This document shows positions 1 to 8,949 of a DNA stretch of 64,000 nucleotides, piece by piece. The stretch is taken from assembly GCA_037145635.1 (NCBI GenBank), contig JBBCXB010000010.1, positions 27,592-91,591 on the forward strand. The letters are read 5' to 3'. The translations under genes were made by a program, and so were the position numbers. The notes under the pieces were generated by a model, which had not been told where the DNA came from, ran no database searches, and saw nothing but the letters and a program-made list of their open reading frames with translations. Position 1 is the first letter of the stretch, and each line of letters starts with the position of its first letter. The DNA is from JAATFS01 sp037145635. GTDB lineage: Bacteria; Pseudomonadota; Gammaproteobacteria; Xanthomonadales; Xanthomonadaceae.

Positions 1-179
1 GCGAGCATCCGGTGGCGTGGTACCACCGCTTCGAGGGTGGCCGGGTCTTCGTCACCGCGCTCGGCCACCAGGCCGAGGCCTACAACGATCCGAACTACCT
101 GGCGCACCTGTACGGCGGGATCTACTGGGCCGCGACCGGCCGCGGCATCCAGGCCGGCGCCGCCGCGCCTGCGGACTAG
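1..179 (+). CDS. ThuA-like domain protein, C-terminal fragment
   Basis: Only the last 58 codons lie in the window; the gene enters from the left edge in the frame beginning at base 3 and ends at TAG 177-179. The tail contains PVAWYHRFEGGRVFVTALGH and then NYLAHLYGGIYWAATG, which resembles the end of the ThuA/trehalose-utilisation (class I amidotransferase-like) fold found in many secreted or periplasmic sugar-related proteins. The substrate cannot be told from this piece. It converges with the cytochrome b561 gene on the other strand; the 55 bases between them contain the palindrome CCAGCGCGCTGG at 190-201. Confidence 0.6.
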   Translation, partial: EHPVAWYHRFEGGRVFVTALGHQAEAYNDPNYLAHLYGGIYWAATGRGIQAGAAAPAD

Positions 180-234
180 GTTTAAACACCCAGCGCGCTG
201 GCCCCGCGGCGGCGCGACCGCGCCCCCCGCCCGC

Positions 235-786
235 TCAGTCCCGGCGCGCGTCCGCCGCGCCCGGCCCGCGCGCCATGCTCGGGAACACGCCGTCGCGGCG
301 CACCCAGGCGTGGTACAGCGCTGCCGCCAGGTGCCCCAGCACGGTGGCAAACAGCAGGTAGGCCAGCGCCCCGTGGGCGCTGCGCAGGGTCGCGTACAGC
401 GCCGGGTCGTGCGGGGCGATCGGCGGCAGCTGCACCCCGCCGACCATCACGACCGGGTAGCCGCCAGCCGACAGCATCGACCAGCCGATCAGCGGCATCG
501 CCAGCATCAGCGCGTACAGCAGCCAGTGCGAGGCGACGGCCGCGGCCTTCTGCCAGGCCGGCAGATCCGCCGGCAGCGGCGGCGGGCGGTGCCGCAGGCG
601 GTTGCCCAGGCGCACGATCGCCAGCAGCCCGATCGCGATGCCCAGCGGCCGATGCAGGTCGATCAGCCAGGGGCGCTGCGACACCGACGTCACCATGCCA
701 ACGCCGACGAACAGCATCGTCAGGATCATCGCCGCCATCGACCAGTGCAGGATGCGCGCGGTCGCGTTGAAGTGGGTCCTGCTCAT
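235..786 (-). CDS. cytochrome b561-family membrane protein
   Basis: 183 aa. Begins MSRTHFNATARILHWSMA, the usual N terminus of bacterial cytochrome b561, with a conserved His in the first helix (ILHW). Four hydrophobic helices follow, with further His residues that suit haem b ligation (DLHRPLG, ASHWLLY, SAHGALAY, VLGHLAAALYHAWVRRD near the C terminus). The family carries electrons between quinone and a periplasmic partner in the inner membrane. Its ATG overlaps the stop of the upstream peroxidase gene by four bases (ATGA), so the two are probably co-translated and this protein is the likely electron donor or anchor for that peroxidase. Confidence 0.9.
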   Translation of the reverse strand: MSRTHFNATARILHWSMAAMILTMLFVGVGMVTSVSQRPWLIDLHRPLGIAIGLLAIVRLGNRLRHRPPPLPADLPAWQKAAAVASHWLLYALMLAMPLIGWSMLSAGGYPVVMVGGVQLPPIAPHDPALYATLRSAHGALAYLLFATVLGHLAAALYHAWVRRDGVFPSMARGPGAADARRD

Positions 787-1889
787 TGCGCACCTCCGCG
801 GGCCTGGCCGCCGGCATCGGGTGCCTGGCCGCGGCCGATCTCGCGCTCGCGCCGGTTGAACGACTGCGAGTACACCGCCGAGCGCGCGGCCAGGATCTGG
901 TCGTCGGAACCGGCGATTCCGGTGGGCAGGATCAGCGGGTCGTAGTTGAGGTCGCGGCAGGGCCCGGTGGCCTGCGGCTCGGCGTGGTCGAGCTCCAGCG
1001 TGCCGGCCACCACCTGGTCGCGGGTCGCCGGCCAGGGCTGGGAGGGGTCGGTGACCGGGTCGCCCGGCGCGGCCACGGTGAGCACCAGGTCCCAGCGCAG
1101 CGGCCCCTGCGCCAGCCGTCGCTGCAGGTCCTCGCCGAGGAAGTCGCTGTCGGCCTGCGCGCGCTGGGCGGCGCTCATGGCCTTGAACGCGGTCTGCGGG
1201 CGCATCGACCAGCGCACGAAGCGCTCGCTGCCGTCGCCGGCGCGGAAGCGGAAGGCATTGACGCCGTTGTACTGGGTGTTGGCCCAGCTGTCTGACCAGG
1301 GCACGGTCATCGCCCACTGCTGGAACTTGCGCGCCTCCGGGTAGCGCTGCAGGAACGCGGCCATCTTCGCCGGGTCGGGCTTGCCGGTGGCCGGATCCGG
1401 CTGCGACGCCAGGGTCTGCGCCATGAAGCCCTCCGGCGTGGCCACCGCGAAGAACGGAAAGCTGTTCATCGCCGTGCGCCACTGCTGGCCGTCGTCGGTG
1501 TTCAGCAGCAGCGCCATGCTGCGCACGCGCGCGCTGGCGTCGGCGCCGTGCGGATCGCCGCCGCCGATCGAGAGCCGTCCCAGTACCGGCACCGCGGCCT
1601 GGGTGAACACCCGTGCCGACGACAGTGCCCGCGCCGCGCCGTTGGCGTGGAAGGTCCCGCTCACGCACATGCCCTTGGTGTGGGCGCGGCGGAAGCCGGG
1701 GTGCGGGGGGCCGCCGGCCTCCAGGGTGTCGGTGATGCGTCCGGCGGTCAGGCGGGACCCGCCGAGCCAGCCGCCGGTCCAGGCGAAGGCGGCCGCCAGC
1801 CCGGCGACGATGGCGGCGACGCCGGCCAGCGGCAGCCAGGGCCGGCGGGGCCGGGCGGTGCCGCGGGGGCGCGGGTCGGACAGGGGCAT
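783..1889 (-). CDS. catalase-related haem peroxidase (SrpA-like)
   Basis: 368 aa, the size of the small catalase-family peroxidases and shorter than true catalases. Residues about 20-40 form one hydrophobic segment (PLAGVAAIVAGLAAAFAW), a signal anchor that places the domain in the periplasm. The distal His motif is HPGFRRAHTKGMCVSGTF near residue 63-80, and the C-terminal RSAVYSQSFNRRE supplies the proximal Tyr expected in catalase-fold haem enzymes. It is fused translationally (4-base overlap) to cytochrome b561, a pairing known for this family, so peroxide could be reduced with electrons from the quinone pool. The GTG/ATG choice is not critical: the ATG at 1889 gives the whole anchor. Confidence 0.88.
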   Translation of the reverse strand: MPLSDPRPRGTARPRRPWLPLAGVAAIVAGLAAAFAWTGGWLGGSRLTAGRITDTLEAGGPPHPGFRRAHTKGMCVSGTFHANGAARALSSARVFTQAAVPVLGRLSIGGGDPHGADASARVRSMALLLNTDDGQQWRTAMNSFPFFAVATPEGFMAQTLASQPDPATGKPDPAKMAAFLQRYPEARKFQQWAMTVPWSDSWANTQYNGVNAFRFRAGDGSERFVRWSMRPQTAFKAMSAAQRAQADSDFLGEDLQRRLAQGPLRWDLVLTVAAPGDPVTDPSQPWPATRDQVVAGTLELDHAEPQATGPCRDLNYDPLILPTGIAGSDDQILAARSAVYSQSFNRREREIGRGQAPDAGGQARGGAQ

Positions 1890-2056
1890 GGCGGTGGACT
1901 CCGTGGGCGATGGCGATGGAGCGGCTCGGCGGCGGCGCCCGGACGGGGCCGCACGCGTCGCCGTGCATCATCCGCCAGGCCCTGGGTGGAGACCGTGACG
2001 CGCTCCCGGCCGGCACCGCACCGGGTCCGGGGCCCGTCCGGACCGGAACCGGCCCG

Positions 2057-2407
2057 CTACTGCTGGCGCAACGGCGCGTCGAGGAATTCGATGCGGACCG
2101 GCACGCCCAGCAGGGCCTCGGCGTCGGGCCGCAGCGCGCTCACCCCGGCCCGCGCCGGCGTGGGCGCCAGCACGTCCAGTACCGCGGCCCCGGTGGCCTG
2201 ATCGACGCGCGTGCCCTGCAGCCCGGGGAACAGCGCCCGCAGCGCCCCGGCATGCGCCTGCAGCGCCTGGCGCGCGCGCGCCGGGGCGGCGGCGTCGCTC
2301 ACGCTCGCAGCCGCGCGCGGCGGCACGGCGGGAGGGGCCGGCGCCGGGGTGCACCCAGCCAGGCCCCACGCCGCGACGACCGCGGCCAGGAGTGGGGATC
2401 GGGGCAT
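2057..2407 (-). CDS. lipoprotein: free-standing copy of the protease pro-domain
   Basis: 116 aa. The N terminus is a lipoprotein signal, with lipobox LAGC at about residues 16-19, followed by a Pro/Ala linker. The rest (about 45-116) aligns by eye with the region just before the mature part of the adjacent S1 protease: here FPGLQGTRVDQATGAAVLDV then LLGVPVRIEFLDAPLRQQ, there LPGLQGSFTDARSGEVVLDV then LLGVPARLRVLPAPL. The protein thus looks like a membrane-anchored pro-domain without a protease. Pro-domains of alpha-lytic-type proteases fold and inhibit their enzyme, so an inhibitor or folding role is inferred. It lies 72 bases downstream of the protease on the same strand and is probably in its operon. 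Confidence 0.75.
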   Translation of the reverse strand: MPRSPLLAAVVAAWGLAGCTPAPAPPAVPPRAAASVSDAAAPARARQALQAHAGALRALFPGLQGTRVDQATGAAVLDVLAPTPARAGVSALRPDAEALLGVPVRIEFLDAPLRQQ

Positions 2408-2479
2408 GTCGGCCTCCTGTGGGCGGTGGTGTGGGGGAGGCGCCGCCGGGTCCGCAAGGACCCGGCGCGCCGTTTCGGC

Positions 2480-3706
2480 TCATGGACCATAGAGCAGCTG
2501 CAGCCCGAGCGTGGAAATGCGGTCGGTGCTGGTGTAGATCGCCAGCTGGCAGCTCCCGATCCCGGTGCCGGAGGACGCACCGGCCGAGTGGATGCCCGCC
2601 GCCACCGTGCTGATGAACCACGGGCCGCCGCTGTCCCCGCCCGCACAGGCCAGGCCGGTCCCGGTCGCCGGCGGGCCCAGTGCGATGTAGGTCGCCGCGC
2701 AGGTCTGTCCGTTGCAGGTGTAGGCCGTCGGCTGGTAGTCGGTGGCGATCACGTCGCCGCAGCTGTAGCCGGTGGTCGAACCGTAGTGGCAGACATTGTT
2801 GCCCACCGCCGTGCTGGCCTGGGTGCGTCGTCCGGTCAGCGTGCGCAGCGCGGTGCTCGAGGCGTAGAACATCGGCTGGTTGGAGGTGCTGGTGGTGTAC
2901 CACTGCGCGTCGTTGCTCGCGTTGTACGACTCGGCTTGGTAGGTCAGTGCGGCCGCGGTGCCATTGACGTCGGCGTAGCTGGAATTGGTGTTGGGGCAGT
3001 GGCCGGCCGACAGCAGGCCGGTGGTCGTGGTGCCGGTGCGTTGCACCACGAAGGCGCCGGTGCAGTTGCCGCCGTCGATGCGGCCACTGCCGCGGACCTG
3101 CGGCAGCAGCGGCGCGGGCAGCACGCGCAGCCGCGCCGGCACGCCGAGCAGCGTGCTGGCTTTGGCCTGCAGGGCCGCGCTGCGCGCGCTGTCGCCCACC
3201 ACGTCGAGGACGACCTCGCCGCTGCGGGCATCGGTGAAGCTGCCCTGCAGGCCGGGCAGGGCCTGCTTCAGCGCGGGCAGGCGAGCGTCGATCAGCGCTC
3301 GCAGCTCGCCCTGGGTATGCGCCGCGCCGGTGACGAAGTCCACCGGGACGACGGCGACGCCGGCATCGAGGAAGCGCGCGGCGGCGGGGGTCGTGCCCTT
3401 CAGGCGCACGACCACGCGCGGTGCCGGGTCGTGCTCGATGTACACCCCGGCCAGCCGGTCGCGGTAGCGGGCGCGCAGTTCGGCGATCGGCTCGGCCAGG
3501 GCCGCCTCGACCTACAGCCGCGCCAGCGCCGCCTGCGGCGTCACCCCGGTCGCGTCGCCGATCCGCGCGGCGTCTTCGCGCAGGCCCTGCTCGAAGGCGG
3601 CCGCCGCGGCGGGTGAGGGAGGAGCGGCTCCGGCGCCGGTCGCGGCAGCGGCCGCGGCGATCACGCAGGTTGCCAGGACAGCATGTTTCAAACCTTTCAC
3701 GTCCAT
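2480..3706 (-). pseudogene. secreted S1 (alpha-lytic/streptogrisin-type) serine protease with in-frame amber
   Basis: One continuous frame of 408 codons broken by TAG at 3512-3514 (codon 65). Before the stop: start ATG 3706 with GGAG eight bases upstream, signal peptide (MDVKGLKHAVLATCVIAAAA) and the start of a pro-region. After it: the rest of the pro-region, then a mature trypsin-fold domain beginning near GRIDGGNCTGAFVV. The catalytic set is intact: His in LLSAGHC, Asp in ASNDAQW, Ser in GGDSGGPW, plus paired Cys. TAG could come from CAG (Gln) by one transition. Either the gene is recently inactivated, or this is a sequencing error or a suppressed stop; the sequence alone cannot decide. 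No SD-supported restart with a signal peptide is seen after the stop. Confidence 0.82.
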
Positions 3707-4021
3707 GACGGTTCTCCGATGCATGCGCCGCGTCGTTGCGGCGGTCGGAGTCTAGCGCCGTCTGCGGCGACAGCTTGCTGCGCCGCAATGGCTGCAGCGC
3801 GGCATGCGGCGCGGGTAGGGCTCGTGTCGTGGGCGGCCACGGCGGAGCGCGGCACGTCGTTCAACGGGCGGCCGCGCGCGCATCCCCGTTGCAGGCTTGC
3901 CGCCTGCTTGCGTGGCGGTGCGCGACGGGACGGATGCGTCCTGTGCATCGCCGCTGGCAGGCCGCGGCCCTGCCTGGCCGAGGGCGCCCGGGCGCTGCGG
4001 GCGCGCGGGCGGTGGCTGCGG
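3707..4021. other. intergenic, no gene seen
   Basis: 315 bases between the protease start and the end of the aminopeptidase gene, both on the minus strand. It must contain the protease promoter and the aminopeptidase terminator. The open frames here are short, Arg/Ala-rich and typical of GC-rich noise. No convincing hairpin with a T-run was seen. Confidence 0.5.
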
Positions 4022-5392
<1,371 letters not shown>

Positions 5393-5466
5393 GTCGGATC
5401 CTTGCGGCGGGCGCTCAGCGACGCGCCTGCCCGTCGGTGGGAGAAGGGGCGGAGAGGGGCATGCGG

Positions 5467-6186
5467 TCAGCCTGCCGGCGGCACCGGCGCCGCGCGCTGG
5501 GCATCCAGCCAGTCGGCCAGGCCGGCGAGCGTGTCGAAGTGCAGGTCGGGGGCCTGCGACGGGTGTTCCCAGGCGCGGCCCTCGCGGTTGATCCAGCAGG
5601 CCCGCAGGCCGGCGTCGAGGGCGCCGAGCACGTCCATCTCGATATGGTCGCCGACATGCAGCACCTGCGCCGGCGGCACCCCCAGGCGCGCGCAGGCGGC
5701 CAGGAAGATGCTGGCCTGCGGCTTGGCCGCGCCATGTTCGCGCGAGCCGAGCTGGAAGGCGAAGTGGTGCATCAGGCCGATCCGTTCGAGGTCGGCGTTG
5801 CCGTTGCTCAGCGCCGCCACCGGCACGTGCGCGGCGATGCGCGCCAGCGCCTCGAGCGCGTCCGGGTAGCACTCCACCTGGTTGCGCGCGGCATAGAACG
5901 CCTCGTAGGCCGGTTCCAGCAGGGCCAGGTCGCCACCGCTGTCGCGCAGCGCCTGTTCCAGCGTCAGCCGGCGCAGCGCGCTCAGGTCGTGGTGCAGGTG
6001 CGGGTTCTCGGCGAAGCTGCGCTCGCGCAGCTCGCGCATCGCCGCGATCGGGTAGCGCGCGGCGGTCACCGGGCTGTGCTCGAGCATCCAGGCGTAGACC
6101 GCCTGGTCGATGCGGGCCCCGATCGGGGCGAACGGCCACAGCGTATCGTCGAGGTCGAGGGTGATGGCGCGGATCGGGAAGCTCAT
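5467..6186 (-). CDS. HAD-superfamily hydrolase (YigB-like)
   Basis: 239 aa from ATG 6186 (MSFPIRAITLDLDDTLWP). The HAD motifs are complete: motif I DLDDTLW, motif II ALSNGN, motif III Lys in AAKPQ, motif IV HVGDHIEMDVLGA. The cap is a small helical insertion after motif I (residues about 15-100), as in the YigB/FMN-phosphatase and haloacid dehalogenase-like subgroup. Members dephosphorylate small cytosolic metabolites, often FMN, but the substrate is not readable here. An in-frame ATG 9 bases upstream is possible. It lies 74 bases upstream of the aminopeptidase gene on the same strand. Confidence 0.88.
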   Translation of the reverse strand: MSFPIRAITLDLDDTLWPFAPIGARIDQAVYAWMLEHSPVTAARYPIAAMRELRERSFAENPHLHHDLSALRRLTLEQALRDSGGDLALLEPAYEAFYAARNQVECYPDALEALARIAAHVPVAALSNGNADLERIGLMHHFAFQLGSREHGAAKPQASIFLAACARLGVPPAQVLHVGDHIEMDVLGALDAGLRACWINREGRAWEHPSQAPDLHFDTLAGLADWLDAQRAAPVPPAG

Positions 6187-6214
6187 CGCCCGCATTTTAC
6201 GGCGCCGGGGCCGG

Positions 6215-7324
6215 CTACTCCAGCAACCGGGCCCAGCGCTGCATGCCGTCCAGCCGGCTCAGCACCATCTTGATGCATACCAGCATCGGCACCGCCAGCA
6301 GCAGGCCGACCATGCCCCACAGCCAGCCGAACAGCATCAGCGCCAGGATCAGCATCAGCGGCGAGATCGCCATGCGCCGGCCGAGCACGATCGGCGTCAC
6401 CACCTGGCCCTCGATCGTGTGCAGCAGCAGGTACAGCATCGCCGGCAGCAGCGACGCCAGCGGCGTATCGAATTCCACCAGGCCCATCAGCAGCATCAGC
6501 ATCACGCCGATCAGCGGCCCCACGTACGGCGCGAAGTTGAGCAGCGCCACCACCGTGCCCCACAGCAGCGCCTCCTGCAGCGGCAGCCTCAGCGCATAGA
6601 GGATGCCGGCGAAGATCAGCCCGACCCCGGTGTTGATCACGCTGATGGTGAGTACGTAGCGCGACACCTCGCGCTCGATCTCGCGCAGGATGCCGGTGGT
6701 GAAGCGTTGCTGCTGGCGGCTGGGCAGCAGCGCGATCGCGTGCCGCTGCAGGTTCTCGCCGAAGACCATGAAGAAGAACGTCAGCAGCACCACCGCCAGC
6801 ACCGACGCCGCCAGCTTGGGCGTGCGCACCAGCGCCTTGTACGGGTCGTCCAGCTGGGTGCGCACGATCTGCACCTGGCGCGCGTTCTCGCCGCCGGCGG
6901 CACGCGCGAAGTTCTCCGCGGCCTGGTTGGCCTGCTGCATCGGCTTGGTGAAGTCGCGGACCTCGCGGGCGATCTGGCGCATCTGCCGCGGCGCCTGCTG
7001 GAACCACTCCGCCGCCGGCCCCACCAGCTGCGCGCCCAGCGCCACGGCGGCCGACACGCCCAGCACCAGCACCAGCAACGCACTGACGAAGCGCGGCACG
7101 TACAGCCGCCGCAGGCCGCGCAGGATCGGGTTGCCGACCAGCGCGAAGAACGCCGCCAGCAGGATCGGAAGGATGATCGTCTGCGCCGCCCACAGGGTGT
7201 AGCCGACCGCGAGCGTGGTCAGCACCACCAGCGAGGCCGAGGCGCGCGGGCGCGGAGCGGGGGGCGGGGGCAGGGCGGCATCGCCCTCGGGCAGCGGGGA
7301 CAACGATTCGGCGGGGATGCTCAT
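6215..7324 (-). CDS. AI-2E family transporter (PerM/TqsA-like)
   Basis: 369 aa, the usual length of the AI-2E exporter family. A short polar N terminus with Pro-rich stretch is followed by paired helices (LVVLTTLAVGYTLWAAQ, ILPILLAAFFALVGNPIL), a central soluble segment of about 100 residues, then four to five C-terminal helices including YVGPLIGVMLMLLMGL and the family element HTIEGQVVTPIVLGRRM. Members export autoinducer-2, small organic acids or Na+; which one applies is unknown. The gene ends 28 bases from the HAD gene and shares its strand, so the two may be one transcript. Confidence 0.88.
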   Translation of the reverse strand: MSIPAESLSPLPEGDAALPPPPAPRPRASASLVVLTTLAVGYTLWAAQTIILPILLAAFFALVGNPILRGLRRLYVPRFVSALLVLVLGVSAAVALGAQLVGPAAEWFQQAPRQMRQIAREVRDFTKPMQQANQAAENFARAAGGENARQVQIVRTQLDDPYKALVRTPKLAASVLAVVLLTFFFMVFGENLQRHAIALLPSRQQQRFTTGILREIEREVSRYVLTISVINTGVGLIFAGILYALRLPLQEALLWGTVVALLNFAPYVGPLIGVMLMLLMGLVEFDTPLASLLPAMLYLLLHTIEGQVVTPIVLGRRMAISPLMLILALMLFGWLWGMVGLLLAVPMLVCIKMVLSRLDGMQRWARLLE

Positions 7325-7476
7325 GCGCGCTCTGGGCGACCGGCGGGTGCCGGCGGTCCGCCATTATCGGGCGCAGGCGTCAATGCGGCGTATGGTGCGG
7401 CACACGCCGCGGTTCGCGCCAACGAAAACGCCGGCGCGGGGCCGGCGTTGCTCTGGGGCGACACCGACCGCCTGGC

Positions 7477-7935
7477 TCAGCGCTCGGACATCTCGGTGGC
7501 CGCTTCCGCCGGCCGTGGCGCCTGCGGCTCGGCCGCATGCAGGGGCGTGCGGCGCCCGCCGACCGGTACCGGCACCACCACCGTGGCGGGGGCGTCGTCG
7601 TCGGCGGCTTCCTGGGCCTGGTCGGCGGCCCGTTCGGCCTGCTGCGAGGCATCCTTGGCCTGGCTCGCCGTGAACATCGCGGAGACCGTGGTCGCCATCT
7701 GCAGCAGCTTGGGCAGGCCGCCCACCTTGCGGGCGATGCTGCCGATCGCCACCTGCGGCTCGGTGCGGCCGGCGACGAAGCCCAGTCCCAGGCCGGCCAC
7801 CACGATCCGGACCGGCGTCCAGCCCGCGCGCCAGGCCTGGCGCAGTTCACCCCAGTGCTGCTGGGCTTCCAGGCTGCGGCCCTCGACCAGGGTCTCGGCG
7901 CGTTCGACGTGCTTGAGCAGTGCTCCGAATCTCAT
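7477..7935 (-). CDS. conserved hypothetical protein next to YqjE-like gene
   Basis: 152 aa. The first half is helical with one moderately hydrophobic stretch (VRIVVAGLGLGFVAG, about residues 42-57); the second half is a Gln/Ala/Asp-rich coiled-coil-like segment (AKDASQQAERAADQAQEAAD) and a Pro-rich tail. In the YqjD-YqjE-YqjK arrangement of enteric bacteria a third small protein occupies this position, so it may be the functional counterpart, although sequence likeness to YqjK is not obvious. Its start overlaps the upstream gene by four bases (ATGA at 7932-7935), showing it belongs to that operon. Confidence 0.7.
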   Translation of the reverse strand: MRFGALLKHVERAETLVEGRSLEAQQHWGELRQAWRAGWTPVRIVVAGLGLGFVAGRTEPQVAIGSIARKVGGLPKLLQMATTVSAMFTASQAKDASQQAERAADQAQEAADDDAPATVVVPVPVGGRRTPLHAAEPQAPRPAEAATEMSER

Positions 7936-8459
7936 GGGGTGCGCTCCGCTTGGGCCCGGGCCTTGTCCAGTTCGTCGAGTTCATCGAACCCGTCGTCGTC
8001 GCCCTCGCGGGCCTCGTCGAACAGGCCCATCCGGGTCAGCTGGCGCCGCGTGGCGTGCAGCCCGGTATGGTCGAAGAAATGCGCCACGCGCCAGATCGCC
8101 AGGCCGGTCATGGCCAGGCTCGCCAGCGCGGTGAAGAACATCGCCTGGAACCACGACAGCCCGGCACGCTGCAGCAGCGCGATGATCGCACCGGTCAGCA
8201 GCAGCCAGGCCGAGGCGCCGAACACCACCGCGATGCCGGCCCAGGCCAGGCCGCGGCCGAATGCGCTGCGCGCCAGCGCGAGGTCGGCCGAGATCAGCCG
8301 CCGCAACGCGCGGCTGGTGTCCTTGGCCGATCCCAGCGTGGCCTTGCCCGCCTCGCTGACGGCTCGGAAGCTCTCTTCCAGGCCGGGCGCCTCGGGTCGG
8401 GGCGTATCGCTGCCCGGCACCTCGTCGGGGCCGGGAGCGGATGACACGTGATCGCTCAC
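7932..8459 (-). CDS. phage-holin-like (YqjE/holin-X) membrane protein
   Basis: 175 aa. After a Pro/Glu-rich N terminus and an amphipathic helix (about 30-65), two strong transmembrane helices appear as a hairpin (WAGIAVVFGASAWLLLTGAI and MFFTALASLAMTGLAIW), the shape of the holin-X/YqjE family. The C-terminal tail is acidic (EAREGDDDGFDELDELDK). YqjE-like proteins sit in the inner membrane next to YqjD ribosome-binding proteins and are linked to stationary phase or stress; no phage genes surround it, so it is not a prophage lysis gene. It starts 6 bases upstream of the stop-side of the next gene and is flanked by YqjD-like and unknown partners. Confidence 0.8.
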   Translation of the reverse strand: MSDHVSSAPGPDEVPGSDTPRPEAPGLEESFRAVSEAGKATLGSAKDTSRALRRLISADLALARSAFGRGLAWAGIAVVFGASAWLLLTGAIIALLQRAGLSWFQAMFFTALASLAMTGLAIWRVAHFFDHTGLHATRRQLTRMGLFDEAREGDDDGFDELDELDKARAQAERTP

Positions 8460-8465
8460 GCCGAC

Positions 8466-8831
8466 TTACTTGTCGTCGCTGCTGCGGGCGAGCTTGGCGA
8501 TCAGCCAACCGGCCGCGAAGGCGACGCCGAACGAGGCCAGCGGCTTCTCGCGGATCAGGTCGGTGGCGCTGTCGAGCAGGTCACGGCCCTTGTCCATCAG
8601 CACGTCGACCTGCTCCTTGGCGGCGGCACCGCCGAACTCGGCGGCGGCCAGGCCGGCCAGCGCACTGCCGGACAGGTCGGCCTTGACGTTGGCCTTGCCG
8701 AGCTTGAGCTCTTCGCCGGCGGCGCCGGCGGCACCCTTCACGGCCTCGCCCGCATGGGAGGCGGCCGTCTTCAGGTGGCTGCCGGCTTCGCTCAGGTTGT
8801 CCTTCAGCTGCTCGGTATTGGTAGGGCTCAT
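8466..8831 (-). CDS. YqjD/ElaB-like (DUF883) protein
   Basis: 121 aa from ATG 8831, which is preceded by a good GGAG site (CGAAGGAGAATGCG). The body is a Lys/Ala/Glu-rich amphipathic helix; the C terminus is a glycine-containing membrane helix ending in basic residues (ASFGVAFAAGWLIAKLARSS), the hallmark of YqjD/ElaB/YgaM proteins. In E. coli these tail-anchored inner-membrane proteins bind ribosomes in stationary phase. It is first in a three-gene run with the holin-X-like and unknown proteins (gaps of 6 and -4 bases). Confidence 0.82.
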   Translation of the reverse strand: MSPTNTEQLKDNLSEAGSHLKTAASHAGEAVKGAAGAAGEELKLGKANVKADLSGSALAGLAAAEFGGAAAKEQVDVLMDKGRDLLDSATDLIREKPLASFGVAFAAGWLIAKLARSSDDK

Positions 8832-8949
8832 CGCATTCTCCTTCGTGTGGGTGTGGCGTCCGCGCCGGGAGGCCGGATCCTGTGGCAAATCAATAGCACC
8901 GCCCGGGTGTAGGGGGTGTTACGGCGCGCCCGCGTCAGCGCCGGCGCAT

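Noticed and set aside
7932..8459. Holin-like gene as evidence of prophage
   Set aside because: No other phage genes or attachment repeats around; the neighbours are YqjD-type stress genes.
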